DNA from: Saprospiraceae bacterium
Lineage (GTDB): Bacteria > Bacteroidota > Bacteroidia > Chitinophagales > Saprospiraceae
Assembly: GCA_016713025.1 (NCBI GenBank)
Contig: JADJPZ010000002.1
Location: 186,001-250,000, forward strand
Direction: 5' to 3'
DNA length: 64,000 nucleotides
The notes below the pieces were generated by a model that ran no database searches, had not been told where the DNA came from, and worked only from the letters and a program-made list of their open reading frames with translations. This document shows positions 18,402 to 30,400 of the stretch, piece after piece. A program made the translations under genes and the position numbers. Position 1 is the first letter of the stretch, and each line of letters opens with the position of its first letter.

Positions 18402-19142
18402 CTATTGTAATGTTTTGATCTTCACATTTTTAAACCAAATACCTCCACCGTGATCCTGAAGACATATTTTGCCTGATTTCATAGTGCCATACTGGGGATA
18501 TTCTTTCCACTTGCTTTCGGCCTTTCTTTTTTCCCAGTCGGGTGTCCATGCTTCAAATTCGAGCACTTTTACACCATTGAGCCAGTGTTCACGATGTGCA
18601 CCGTTGACGACGATTTTTGTGGTGTTAAACTCACCTACAGGTTTTGTAGGCCTTGTTGTAGTAGTGTACATACCATAATCTGCTCCTGTTTTTTGCCATT
18701 CTTCGAGCTTATCAGGAAATCCTACATCGTCCAGCAGCTGATACTCCGGCCCCGAAAGATAGGCAGCGTCATATGCTTCTGAAACATGGTACATAATACC
18801 GCTATTGCCTTGAGCTGAGATTTTCCAGTCGACAGTCAATTCAAAATTTGTAAACGAATCAACTGTGATCAGGTCAGCTCTAAGGTCACTTTTATCAGTC
18901 TCACTTCCTTTACAGTAGATGATACCATCCTTTACACCCCATGCATCTGCAGGCTTGTCCTGGTACATTTTCCATCCATTGAGTGTGGTACCATCAAACA
19001 GTAATTTCCAGCCATCGGCTTTTTCCTGATCTGTCAGCACATTGTCTGTTGAAGCAGGTTCTGAGACAGTTTCAGTTTTTTGGTTTTTACAGGAGGAGAT
19101 GGTAAAAAGTACCATAAGCACCAGGAAAAAATATCTATTCAT
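18402..19142 (-). CDS. DUF1080 (3-keto-disaccharide hydrolase domain) lipoprotein
   Basis: The 246-residue product has a lipoprotein signal (LVLMVLFTISSC) followed by one DUF1080 domain: GWKLLFDGTTLNGWKMY opens it, GNSGIMYHV lies in the middle, and ILEF-like and WFKNVKIKTL strands close it, a jelly-roll lectin-like fold. Family members include hydrolases of 3-keto-glycosides. It lies directly downstream of a secreted Gfo/Idh/MocA oxidoreductase (28-base gap), the enzyme type that makes 3-keto sugars, so the pair plausibly oxidises and then cleaves a glycoside in the periplasm. That coupling is inferred from known systems. Confidence 0.88.
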   Translation of the reverse strand: MNRYFFLVLMVLFTISSCKNQKTETVSEPASTDNVLTDQEKADGWKLLFDGTTLNGWKMYQDKPADAWGVKDGIIYCKGSETDKSDLRADLITVDSFTNFELTVDWKISAQGNSGIMYHVSEAYDAAYLSGPEYQLLDDVGFPDKLEEWQKTGADYGMYTTTTRPTKPVGEFNTTKIVVNGAHREHWLNGVKVLEFEAWTPDWEKRKAESKWKEYPQYGTMKSGKICLQDHGGGIWFKNVKIKTLQ

Positions 19143-19170
19143 TATCGTATTATTTTTGATTTTAAAGGTT

Positions 19171-20526
19171 TTACTTCACAAGTTTCAGGTTTGTCGGATC
19201 CCATTTGATGGCTCTGTCTTCATAGTAACTATCATTGCACAGCAACGCCGGCGCAGCTGCACGATAACCAAAAAGCGCATCTTCTACCACGGACGACTTA
19301 TTTCTGATAGCCGTAAAGAAATTATTGAAATGGTCATAATGTGCACCTTTATATCCATCCTCTGCGGTAAAGATTGTCTTGGCAGGAGGCACTATTTTTT
19401 TTCTTTCTGTGGACTTATCTTTTCCGAGTTTGGTGGCCATCAATGGATCATCTACTGCAGCATAGGATTTATTTCTGAACAAAGTGACTCTGTCCCATTC
19501 TACATTCATACTACCTTCACTGCCTACGAGCCTTAAGTAAGTACTGTCAGCAGTGCCGTCGGTAAAGTTGACCCTAAGAGACAGGTTGAATCCCGGGTGT
19601 TCTTTCGTATCTCCGTAGTCAAACATACCCATGAGCAAATCAGGCACCTCCCTGCCATCTTTCCAGAATCTCAAACCACCCATAGCCATGATTTTGTCAG
19701 GTCCTTTGGAGTTGGTGATGAAATGCAGGCTTGAAAAAAGATGCACAAACAGGTCTCCGGACACTCCTGTTCCATAATCCTTGTAGCACCTCCACCTGAA
19801 AAATCTTTTGGCATCAAAGGGGATTTCTTTATTTTTATTTAGAAATGCTTTCCAATCCACTGTGGCAGGAGATGCATCTGCAGGAATTCTGTATTGCCAC
19901 GCACCTTCCGGAGAATTTCGCGCCCAAAATCCTTCAGCATAGTTGAGCTGACCGATGGCTCCGGCAGCAAGAAGTTCTTTGGCTTTTTCGTTGCCCAATG
20001 AACTGACTCCCTGACTTCCTACCTGAAATACGACTTTGTTGCGGTTTTGAGCTTCTACTACTGCACTGCCTTCTGATACGTTTTGTGTCATTGGTTTTTC
20101 GCAGTATACTGATTTGCCGGCATTCATAGCGGCTACGGATATGTCTTTGTGCCAGTGATCAGGTGTTGCAATGATTACAGCATCTACGTCTTTTCTCGAG
20201 AGTACCTCCCGATAGTCACGAGTCGTAAAGGTTTCTTTGCCATAAATTCTTTTGGCATCTTCCAGTCGGCCATCATACAAATCACATGCTGCCACCACTC
20301 GGACTCCCGGTACTGTGATGGCTGTATTGGTATCTGCCAGGCCCATTCCTCCTGCTCCGATCACTGCGATATTGATCTGGTCATTGGTGCTAAATTTTTG
20401 TTGTCTCGTCATAGCTTCCTGATCAGCAAACTCATCTGATCTTTTTATCAGCTCAGGAATGATCGCTGTACCTAATGCACTTGCTGAGATGTGTTTCATA
20501 AATGAACGTCTCGATTTATTGCCCAT
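19171..20526 (-). CDS. Gfo/Idh/MocA family oxidoreductase, Tat-exported
   Basis: The protein has 451 residues from the ATG at 20526. The in-frame ATG at 20709 would add 61 residues that cross a repeat element and precede a twin-arginine-like signal, so I reject it. The start reads MGNKSRRSFMKHISASALG, a Tat signal. The Rossmann motif (AVIGAGGMG) and the catalytic-side EKPM (VYCEKPMTQNV) are typical of NAD(P)-dependent sugar oxidoreductases of this family. It probably oxidises a sugar or glycoside in the periplasm. It is cotranscribed with the DUF1080 gene. Confidence 0.9.
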   Translation of the reverse strand: MGNKSRRSFMKHISASALGTAIIPELIKRSDEFADQEAMTRQQKFSTNDQINIAVIGAGGMGLADTNTAITVPGVRVVAACDLYDGRLEDAKRIYGKETFTTRDYREVLSRKDVDAVIIATPDHWHKDISVAAMNAGKSVYCEKPMTQNVSEGSAVVEAQNRNKVVFQVGSQGVSSLGNEKAKELLAAGAIGQLNYAEGFWARNSPEGAWQYRIPADASPATVDWKAFLNKNKEIPFDAKRFFRWRCYKDYGTGVSGDLFVHLFSSLHFITNSKGPDKIMAMGGLRFWKDGREVPDLLMGMFDYGDTKEHPGFNLSLRVNFTDGTADSTYLRLVGSEGSMNVEWDRVTLFRNKSYAAVDDPLMATKLGKDKSTERKKIVPPAKTIFTAEDGYKGAHYDHFNNFFTAIRNKSSVVEDALFGYRAAAPALLCNDSYYEDRAIKWDPTNLKLVK

Positions 20527-20638
20527 AATTTGATTTATTAAATTTTGAGTAAATATATTGATTAAAAAGGGATTTTGACAAATTTTGTAAAATAATAATT
20601 TGTATCTGTTTAAAATGTTTGAGTGGTGTTTGTTTTTC

Positions 20639-20812
20639 TTGTGTGGGTGTATTTCATTTTTTCGCTTCACATTAAAAATCACCATTTTATTATTTAGCGA
20701 TTCAGGCAAGATGCCTGTCTATACTGCATCGTAGCTGGAAGCTACGACGAACAAACGAAACTTGATAAGAAATCGAGCAAAGGGCGAAAAAATGAAATGC
20801 ACCCTCTTGTGT
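20639..20812. repeat. Inverted-repeat element F
   Basis: The arms at 20644-20664 (GGGTGTATTTCATTTTTTCGC) and 20785-20805 (GCGAAAAAATGAAATGCACCC) are inverted copies with one mismatch. Inside lie two smaller perfect palindromic hairpins: CAGGC-AAGAT-GCCTG (20703-20717) and TCGTAGCT-GGA-AGCTACGA (20729-20747). No open frame is present. It sits between the Gfo/Idh/MocA gene and the clpB terminator. Confidence 0.75.
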
Positions 20813-20866
20813 TAATATCTGAAACTATGTTTATTAGATAAAGATGAAATCCTGCCTTCGTACCAA

Positions 20867-20900
20867 TAAAAAAGGCCGGAAATAATTCCCGGCCTTTTTT
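20867..20900 (-). terminator. Rho-independent terminator after clpB
   Basis: A GGCCGGAA...TTCCCGGCC stem, flanked by an A-run on the left and a T-run on the right, lies 19 bases beyond the clpB stop on the minus strand. The symmetric flanks mean it could terminate in both directions. Confidence 0.85.
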
Positions 20901-20918
20901 GTTCCACTTTCCAAAATA

Positions 20919-23648
20919 TTATTTCTGGTCTTCATCCTCCTCATCATCGATATCTTTGACAAGATCATTGACATCTTTGGTGGCTTTTTTTAGCTTGTCA
21001 AGGTCCTTTTCTTTTTTGATATGAGGAGCGGCTTTGGAGTCAATCGGTGATTCTGAAAATACAAAACCTTTGGCATCTGTGCCTATATATATGGTATCTC
21101 CGGCACTGAATTTTCCAGAAAGCACATTTTTGGCCAATTCATTGATGATTTCTTTTTGTATAACCCTGGCCATTGGCCTTGCTCCAAACTGAGGCTCATA
21201 ACCCAAATCAGCCAAAAGATTCATCGCTGACTCATCAAATTGTATACCTATCTCCTGCTTTGCAAGATTTTTTGTCAGCTTTTTGATCATCAGCAGGGCT
21301 ATCTGTTTGATCTCTGATTTTGATAGAGGTAAAAACATGATTTTTTCATCTATCCTGTTGAGAAATTCCGGTCTTAGTGTTTCTTTGAGGAGATCAAACA
21401 CTTCAACTTTGGTAGTTTCGATGATGTCTGCTTTATGTTTATCACCCAGGGCATCAAGATCTTCAAAGTTTTCCAGAATGGTTTCGGATCCCATGTTGGA
21501 TGTCATGATGATGATCGTATTTTTGAAGTTAGCGACCCGACCTTTGTTGTCTGTCAGCCTTCCGTCATCGAGCACCTGCAGCAGGATGTTGAAAGTATCA
21601 GGATGTGCTTTTTCAATTTCGTCCAGCAGGATGATAGAATAAGGTCTTCTCCGTACGGCTTCCGTCAATTGTCCCCCTTCATCATACCCAACATATCCCG
21701 GAGGCGCGCCTACCAATCTGGAGACCGCGTGTTTTTCCTGATATTCGCTCATATCTATACGTGTGATAGCGGTTTCGTCGTCAAACAACACTTCTGCAAG
21801 TGCCTTGGCAAGTTCTGTCTTTCCTACACCGGTAGGGCCCAGGAAAATGAATGAACCAATAGGTTTTTTTTCGTCCTGAAGGCCTGCACGGCTTCTTCTC
21901 ACAGCATCTGCAACAGCCACAACGGCTTCATTCTGGCCTATAAGTCGTTTTCCAATTTCTTCTTCCAGAGAAAGAAGTTTTGTTTTTTCACTTTGCATCA
22001 TTTTAGATACAGGAATACCTGTCCATTTACTGATGACGTCTGCGATGTCATTTGCTGTCACCACTTCGTTAGTAAACCGACTTTCTTCCGGTAGTTTATC
22101 CAGTTTTTCATTGGCCACCTGAAGCTGAGCTTCTTTTTCTTTAAGGTCACCGTATCTTATTTTGGCTACTTTTTCAAAATCACTCTCTCTTTCGGCTTTT
22201 TGGGCTTCATATTCCAACTGTTCTATTTGTTTTCTGATATTCTGGATGGTATCTACTATCTCTTTTTCATATTGCCATGCTGCTTTCACAGAATCCAGTT
22301 TTTCTTTGGTATTGGCAATCTGCTCCGTTATGGCTTTAAGCTTTTTGTCATCTTTTTCTTTTTTGATAAATTCCCTTTCTATCTCCAATTGACGGACTTT
22401 TCTGTCCAGTTCATCCACATCTTCGGGAACAGAGTCGAGTTCAAGCCGTAGTTTTGCAGATGCTTCATCTATCAGGTCGATCGCTTTATCAGGTAGTTTT
22501 CTTTCTGAAATGTATCTGTGGGACAACTCAGCAGCTGCGATCAGTGCCTCGTCGAGTATACCGATTTTATGATAAACTTCATATTTTTCCTGAATACCTC
22601 TGAGGATAGAAATAGTATCTTCTACAGAGGGTTCATCGATATTGACCGTCTGAAATCTTCTTACCAGAGCTTTATCGTTTTCAAAATATTTTTGGTATTC
22701 ATCCAAAGTAGTGGCACCAATAGTCCTGAGTTCGCCACGAGCCAGGGCTGGTTTGAGTATATTGGCAGCATCCATTGCCCCCTGACCACCTCCTGTGCCT
22801 ATCAGGGTGTGTATCTCATCTACAAACAGGATGATTTCGCCATCAGAAGATATGACTTCATTGATGACGGCTTTGAGTCTTTCTTCAAATTCTCCTTTAT
22901 ATTTGGCACCTGCCACTAATGCTGCCATATCGAGTGTAAAAATCCTTTTTGTCTTGAGATTTTCAGGCACGTCATGTTTTACTATCCGCCATGCTATACC
23001 CTCGACGATTGCCGTTTTGCCTACTCCCGGATCACCCAACAGAATTGGGTTGTTCTTTTTCCTTCTTGAGAGTATGTGCAGGATGCGTCGTATCTCTTCA
23101 TCCCGACCTATGATAGGGTCAAGTTTGCCTGCTTCTGCTCTTTCATTGAGGTCTACAGCAAACTTCTTGAGTGAATTGTATTGGTTTTCGGCATTTTGAT
23201 CCGTTACTTTCCTCCCCTTTCGAAGTTCAAGGATGGCAGCTTTCATTTTGTCCGCTGTCACACCCTGATTTTTCAGGATGGTCGCTGCTTTGTCATTGCC
23301 CATGATGATTCCAAGGAGCATGAGTTCAATGGAGATATATTCGTCCCCAAAATCCTTTAGCAATTTTTTAGCAGTTGCCAAAGCTTTGTTGGCATCATTG
23401 GTCAGATATTGTTTGTCACCGCCCTGCACTTTTGGAAATTTTTCCAACTCCACATTGAGATCTCTTTTTAGCATCGGGATGTTGACACCAACTTTATTGA
23501 GTAAAAATTCAGCCAGTTTTTCGTCTGTCTCTATGATACCCTTGATGAGGTGTATAGTATCAACACCTTGCTGGTCAAGGGATCCCGCAAGTTGCTGTGA
23601 CTTCAATATAGCTTCCTGTGCGTTTACTGTAAAATTTTCGTATGTCAT
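20919..23648 (-). CDS. clpB: ATP-dependent chaperone ClpB
   Basis: This 909-residue Hsp100 disaggregase is slightly long for the family. The N-terminal substrate domain (about residues 1-150) is followed by AAA+ module 1 with Walker A GDPGVGKTA near residue 206. A coiled-coil middle domain (about 400-540) is next, then AAA+ module 2 with Walker A GPTGVGKTE near residue 610. With DnaK it extracts proteins from aggregates in the cytoplasm. The C-terminus carries an extra acidic/Lys-rich tail (KDIDDEEDEDQK) beyond the usual end. The gene seems to be monocistronic with its own terminator. Confidence 0.97.
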   Translation of the reverse strand: MTYENFTVNAQEAILKSQQLAGSLDQQGVDTIHLIKGIIETDEKLAEFLLNKVGVNIPMLKRDLNVELEKFPKVQGGDKQYLTNDANKALATAKKLLKDFGDEYISIELMLLGIIMGNDKAATILKNQGVTADKMKAAILELRKGRKVTDQNAENQYNSLKKFAVDLNERAEAGKLDPIIGRDEEIRRILHILSRRKKNNPILLGDPGVGKTAIVEGIAWRIVKHDVPENLKTKRIFTLDMAALVAGAKYKGEFEERLKAVINEVISSDGEIILFVDEIHTLIGTGGGQGAMDAANILKPALARGELRTIGATTLDEYQKYFENDKALVRRFQTVNIDEPSVEDTISILRGIQEKYEVYHKIGILDEALIAAAELSHRYISERKLPDKAIDLIDEASAKLRLELDSVPEDVDELDRKVRQLEIEREFIKKEKDDKKLKAITEQIANTKEKLDSVKAAWQYEKEIVDTIQNIRKQIEQLEYEAQKAERESDFEKVAKIRYGDLKEKEAQLQVANEKLDKLPEESRFTNEVVTANDIADVISKWTGIPVSKMMQSEKTKLLSLEEEIGKRLIGQNEAVVAVADAVRRSRAGLQDEKKPIGSFIFLGPTGVGKTELAKALAEVLFDDETAITRIDMSEYQEKHAVSRLVGAPPGYVGYDEGGQLTEAVRRRPYSIILLDEIEKAHPDTFNILLQVLDDGRLTDNKGRVANFKNTIIIMTSNMGSETILENFEDLDALGDKHKADIIETTKVEVFDLLKETLRPEFLNRIDEKIMFLPLSKSEIKQIALLMIKKLTKNLAKQEIGIQFDESAMNLLADLGYEPQFGARPMARVIQKEIINELAKNVLSGKFSAGDTIYIGTDAKGFVFSESPIDSKAAPHIKKEKDLDKLKKATKDVNDLVKDIDDEEDEDQK

Positions 23649-23863
23649 GGCCTGTTATTTATTAAATGATGTACAATTTTTCATTTCAATATACTATACA
23701 ACTGCAAATATGTTTCCAAATCCAAAATTACTGACATTTTGGCATTTATAATTTAAATTTATAGTCATTCAGTCACCCAATATCTCAAAATTAATGAAAT
23801 ATCGACATATTTTTTAAACCTATTTTATGTGCTGATGTTGGTCACCTGCAAAATATAATAAAC

Positions 23864-24343
23864 ATGTCAATCGATAAAAAAGGAAATGTAAAGGTTGGGG
23901 ATGCAGTACCTGCATTTGCAGCCGTAAATGAAAAAGGAGAAAAGGTCACACCTGACACTCTTAAAGGGCACAAGAATATCATCTTTTTTTATGGGCAGGA
24001 TGATAGCCCTACCTGTACGAAAGAAGCATGCAATCTGCGTGATAATTTTAAGACATTTGACTCAAAAGGTTATCGAATCTATGGTGTAAGCAAAGACAAT
24101 GAAAAGAAACACCAGAAATTTATCAATAAATACGACCTTCCTTACTCCCTGATCGCCGATACAGAACTCTCTATGATGGGTGCTTTTGGATATTACGGAC
24201 CAAAAATATTTATGGGCAAGGAAGTCAATGGAGTGTACAGAACTACTGTAGTCACTGATGCAAAGGGTATCATCACGCACATCATAGAAGATGTGGTTTC
24301 AGGAGATCATTCCAATCAATTGAAAACTGCTCTGAGCATCTGA
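23864..24343 (+). CDS. bcp: Thioredoxin-dependent peroxiredoxin (BCP/PrxQ type)
   Basis: The protein has 159 residues, the family's length. The active site SPTCTKEAC gives the peroxidatic C51 and the resolving C56, five residues apart as in BCP/PrxQ enzymes that form an intramolecular disulfide. GDAVPAFAA and YGPKIFMGKEVNGVYRTTVV are the expected flanking segments. It reduces hydroperoxides in the cytoplasm using thioredoxin. It is divergent from clpB across a 215-base gap, so both may respond to stress, although no shared operator is visible. Confidence 0.93.
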   Translation: MSIDKKGNVKVGDAVPAFAAVNEKGEKVTPDTLKGHKNIIFFYGQDDSPTCTKEACNLRDNFKTFDSKGYRIYGVSKDNEKKHQKFINKYDLPYSLIADTELSMMGAFGYYGPKIFMGKEVNGVYRTTVVTDAKGIITHIIEDVVSGDHSNQLKTALSI

Positions 24344-24408
24344 AGATATTCTTAGATTATGGTCACAAGTTTAATCCTGAGCTCAAATAATTATTTTTCA
24401 ACTTGCTC

Positions 24409-27400
24409 TTAGTTAATGTTGAACCTCAATGTCACACCCGATCTGATTGTCGTCACAGGAAACGATAATGTAGTACGCGGGGTAATCTTAGAGTAATCGA
24501 AGTAAAATCTTAATGCCAGGTTTTTGTTGACATCGTATTCGATAGTTGGATTCAAGGTGACTGTTTTACTGCCTCTGTCAGCCTGTGCGTCTATCCCGGT
24601 AAGCAAATCGTATATTTGAGAAATATCATCTCTAAGTGAATAGCTCAGGTTGATACGGATATCTCTGCTTTTAGCTACTGATGTTCTTGTCGGTGAGTCT
24701 ATAGGTGAGTCATCTGCCACATCACCTTTTTTAGCCTTTTTAGGTTTTTTGGCTTTGCTTGTTTTAACATTTTTAATAATGTACCCACCTCCCAAGACTA
24801 TTTCCTTGCTCTTATTCTCGCGCAGTTGAGTTATACCCAGTTCCAGTGCTCTTGTCATTTTGAACTCAAAATCCAGTTTCATATCCTTCACAGTCTTGAC
24901 ACTCACACCTATGATAGGTACAAATTGCTCCTGAATGCTTACTGCCGGTATTTCGAGCCGGGAGTAGTAATTGTTGTTTGGCGAGAGTTCTATGAAAGGA
25001 TCTTTTGAATTGAAATTCGGCGAAGTCTGGAAGTTGTTTATTCTGATAGACGATGTATATCCATGTTTGATGGCGATATTTGAAAAGATGTTTTTAAACA
25101 TTTTCAATTTTGAAAGTCCATTGTAATTGAGCTGCCAGTTGGGTTTCGGGATATAAGTATTGCTTGCAAAAACTTTTTGCTGATCAAGAGCTACATCAAA
25201 TGCTGATTGTCTTGTATAAGCAGCAATGAATGCAGGTACAATGACGCTATTGTGAGTAGGGCCATAACCTTCCACGTAGGATGGATCAGCCGGGTGTACT
25301 CCCGGATTTGAAATATTGGGTAATCTTCGGGATATAATTTCTCTATTTTGTTTGAACTGATTGTATAACCCAAAACTCTCATCAAAAAGGGTATTCATAG
25401 CAAAAAAGGACGCATCAAATGACCCTACATCATATTTAGCAAGCTGGAGATATTTGTCACTGCCATCCATTTTTTTATTTCTGAATACCTCAGTGTGATT
25501 TTCCTGATACCCTTTTTTCATAGATACATCAATACTGAAATCCTTGAATGGCTCGATCAGTAACTTTGCATCAAAAGTCTGCCTTTTGGTTTGTGAGAGG
25601 GCGTCATTAAAATTGTAACTTGGGTTGAACCATGATTTATTTCTGGTCAGCCAGTTATCATCACCCGCAAGGTTGGGTTGCACTCCACCGATGAAATCCC
25701 ATCCCGGAGACGCAAATCCTTCGCTTTGACCCAACAATTGAGTCTGTGGCATAAATCCAGGTATTATTGTACTTCTATCATCTTTATAATTAAACTTGAC
25801 AGACCTGACCAGCATCAGCGGCCTGAGTATGATTCTTTCAGCCATGGATGGATCTCTGGGTTTATCTTCTTTCTCCTGCTTTTTGGATTGGGTTTTGGCA
25901 TCAGTGTCATCTGATACCTGATCAGAAGCTTTGGAAACATCCGAAGGATTAGAGCTCTTTCTGTCAGTAGGAGTAGATCTTTTACGTGGTGCCCTTGTGG
26001 CCTTGCCAGATTCAATAGCTTTCAGATAGGAAAACTTATTGTAGAGTTTGCTAAAATCAAAAGTCACATTAAAGCCGGCATTTTGACTATTGCGTATCAC
26101 ATTGCCCAGTGGGGTCCCAAGATCATCAATTGTAATAAGACTGCCTCCATCCCAACCGTATTCTGCTTTGTAATCAGCGGCACCATTGATCCAGTCCAAA
26201 ATTGGGACGCTTCTGAAAGGCAATCTGTAATTGAGTGAAGCATTATGTGTATAATTTTTACTTCGACCCAGATTACGGATATTCTGATTTCTGTATCGAC
26301 CAGGATACTCGGGATCGTCAATGACATTTTGTGTCACATTTCTACCTTCCGGATCAAACCACTCTCTTTCTTCCGCTGATTCTGCTATTCCGGCCTGCCT
26401 TATCTGATCGATGATAGAATTGCTTGTGGCTCTGAAATTAAATCTAAGAGACTTAGTGATATCCCAATCCAATACATAGTTTCTCTCCCATCTGTACCGC
26501 TTATCATCAAATATAAACACAGGAGTATTGGGAAGCCTAAAGGTCCTCGAATTATCCTGATTGATCATCCTGCTGGTAAATGAAAAGTTACTGGGCAACA
26601 AGCTGAAATTAAATTCTGACAGCAATTTCAGGGCCGGTATCTTGATAAACTTAAGCGGTTCGATATATTTTGTCTGACGGGCAAATACATAATCCAGTCC
26701 GATAGACCGGTTGACTGCTTTGTCTTGTTTGATGAGTGGGTCTGACTTGGTATTTTCTGTATAGGCATAAGAAAAAGCCACATTGGCAGGTGACCACGGC
26801 TTACCTGTGCCACCTGCCTGCGTCCTGACATTGGTCACATTAAATGTTCTGATGGTAATTTGTTCTCTTGCTATCTCTTTCAGAGAGTCTCTTTTAGTGC
26901 TGTTTTCGATAAGGTTTAACTTTTCTCCTACTTCTAAATCCTGATCAAACGGATCAAACTGCGGTGTGATATAAGTCTTCTGAAGTTGTGCATACACAGG
27001 AGCGGATATCTTTAGCGCTGGTGGCAAAAGTTTACCGGCATCAATATTGGCTGCGATGTCAAATTGAAATGTTTCTTCCCTGTTTCGTTCCATCAGCCTT
27101 TTGTCCAATGCTCCAAAACCTATGCTGGAATAGTTGGCAGAAAAATTGAGCTCTCCAAGGTCGGCCATTTGCAATTGTACCTTACCTATTGCTGCTCCAC
27201 CACCGGATTCATTGAATCCGGTCACCCGCAGTTCATTGATCCATACTTCTCCATTATATTCTGAATTTGATTCAAGGTTTTTTAAGGCCACCTGAAAAAC
27301 TTTTACAGCTCCCAGTGAGGGATTGCCAATCATCCTGATCTTATCACCTTTCTCAGGATTGATGATCATCTCTACAGTATCTCTGACATGGATGTTGTTT

Positions 27401-30400
27401 TTTATTCTAAACCTTTTCAATTCTAAAAGGCTATCCAAAGGTATATTGATGTAATTTTTATCAGGCCATATATTGTCCTGTGTTTGCACACCTGATTTTG
27501 ACATAGTGAGCGGCAGGATATACTCATAATAGTTATTGGCTCCTTTTGTTTTTACGTTGGTGTTGTTGCTATTGTCAAAATCTTTTCCCAATCTCAGAAC
27601 AATAGCTAACTTTCCATCTTCAATCTTTGGACCTTCAGGGGCTGATTCAGCGTGAACAAACATTTGTAATCTTTTGTATTGAACCAGATTGACATTGGCG
27701 AGCTTAGTCATACTCAACTCGCAGTCATCAGGAAAATTTTTAAATTTCATCACCATAGACCTTTCGTCCTGAAGCAAATTGGCAAATGTACTGAATGCCT
27801 GTGTTCTGACTACACCTTTTGGAGTGACATAATTAAAGGGTAATTTTCCTGAGTTTTCTTCAATACCCACGTCATCGATACTAAACTCAGTGGGATTTGG
27901 GCCATCGGTTTTACACACAGATAGCTGTTTACGCCACTGACTTCTCTGCAACTGAAAGTCTGCAAGCCTGAATGTTTTGGGAGATTTGAAATTAGTGAGA
28001 TACAATCTCATAAACTGAATGGCTCTGAAGCCGGAAATGCCATTGACTGCAATGCCTTCATTGATAGGTACCTGAAATCTATACCATTTTTCTACATTAC
28101 CGTTGGGCGCTGTCACTAAAGTAGTTTGTCTGTAATGATTACCAAGAATCGTTGTGTCCAGTTCATTGCTCCCTCTAAGTTTTTTTATCTTGATTTTATA
28201 CTCATAAAAAGCCTCCGTTTGGTCAAGGGATTTGTTATTGTTGATATCTTCTGTATCCGGAAATCTGTTACCTCGAATAAATTCATTACTATTGCTGTTG
28301 TCCAATGGAGCATTTCCCTCTGCACCATTAAAAAACTTCATTCTGTTGAGAAGACTTGGTTCATTTCTTAATGACTCATCATTAAAAAATATGAAGTTAT
28401 CATTTGCAGGGTCTTTTGCTACCGACTCCAGCGTATTGACATTATTGGCCGTCAACCAGGATTCAAACTGCTTCAACTCTCCTGCGTCATTCAAGCCATC
28501 AAATCCTAAGTCCTGGGCTTTTCCTTCATTGAGATCAAAGCCATTGACCATAGGTATACTCACAGTCGCCTTTCCAAATCTGGTACCAGTCACAGGTACT
28601 CTGCGCTGGGTAGTGGGTAGCGCATTTTCAAAATAAAGAAAATTATCTTTGATGATGTCTTCTGAAATGCTCCCCAGATTAAATATAATTTCTCCTTCTT
28701 CATTATCTGCATGACTTGTTCCATCCTGTCTGTCCATAAAAGGATTGAGCATCCAAAATTCTATGCTCTCGTAGTTGGCAGCTTCAAAATCCGAATTTTG
28801 GAAATATCTCATGATACCGCCCCATCTTGTTTCTGGTCTGTTGAGTACAATATTGTTGTTTCTGATTGAAAAACCATTACTCACACCAAAAATTCCGTTT
28901 CTATTGTCAAAATTGTAAGGACCACGCTCCTCAGGATAATAACTCAGATCAAATGTGAATAATTGCTGCTGACCCGGCTGTACCTGTCTGTTGGTAAACA
29001 GCTCAGTCTGTTGAATTATCCTTGTATATGGATTGGTATTGTCCTGATTGGTACGATTGGTTCCCAGATCCATCACGTACCAGTTGAGTTTGGCTCTATT
29101 GGCTCCATAAGCCAGATCATTATCCAGGTTTGCTTCTCTGAATTGATTGATAGACAGCGCAGTAGCAGAAGGCGTGCTGGAGAGTGACCATTGATTAAAG
29201 TTAAATCCACCAAGATTGAGGTTGGTAATAGCACCTTCAAAATCATCTATATTGGCTATACCTGTATTGTCAAAAGGGGTATTAATGGCTTTAGAGTGAC
29301 CGGGTTTAATATATGCGGCTTCTGCAGTGATATTGATGTTGGATTTTTCTTTTGTGCTATAAAAGGGAAGTTTATCTATGAGTTTTGTTACTATAGGTAC
29401 TTCGTCACTGTAATTGAAGTCAATTCCAAAAATTCGGTTATTGATGGGATCATCTCCGACGTTGACTTTTTGCGTAAATGGCCTTTCATATAGTCTCAGG
29501 TAAGTCATACCAAAGCTGGATTTTTTATTGATCTGGTAGTCATATCTCAACCCAAGCATATTTTTTTGTTGGAGACTGAAGAGTGAGTTGTCTTCAAACC
29601 GCACATCTATGGGTGTACCCTGAGCCAGATATGTGGGATTGATGATCCGCAGTCGACCGAGAGAATAATCTATTTCATAATCCTGACCTTCCACAAGTTG
29701 TTTTCCGCCTGCAGACACACGCACTGAACCCTGCGGTACAAATGGCCCAAGTGGAATTTCACCATTATTGGATGAGGACTTCACCCTTCCGTTCATACGA
29801 AATTTGTTTTTCGTCAGGTTTTGGGCAGCAATACTGATGGTAGTATCATATAGTTCCTGATACTTATATTTGATCTGAAGCAACTCTTCATCAACACCAG
29901 TGATGGGTTTGCCAAGGGCCTTTTCAAAATTCTTTATGCTCAAATGGTCACCAAATGGCTCCAAAATAGGTAGCACTATGCTTCCGCTGCGCTCGATCAC
30001 AGTGACACCAGGGATATAATCAAATATACCATCCGGCTGAGGATCACCAAATCTGTTGAGCCTGTCGAGATTAAAAAACTGTAACAAAGGTAGCCTGTTC
30101 AGGTCTCTTTCAGGCAGATATTTTTTAATAGAGCCGTCATTGAAGTCGTCTTCATAAAATACATCGAATTCAAAATCCTGCTGATTGACTTGGTTGGTCC
30201 GCAAGTTATATACGTTTTTCATCATGAGGTCCCACATGGGAGATGTAGTCACCTGATTGGTGGACTTGAGCAACTTGACAAAAAATACTTTTGGTGGCTC
30301 CACTCTGGTCGTATCTGTCTGACTGCCCGGTTGAGTGGAAGTGGCTGAAAGCTGACCTACCTGATATAAGGTATCACAATTGGATGTATAGTAGTAATTG

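Noticed and set aside
20527..20709. Upstream extension of the Gfo/Idh/MocA gene
   Set aside because: It would place 61 odd residues before a Tat signal and read through repeat element F.
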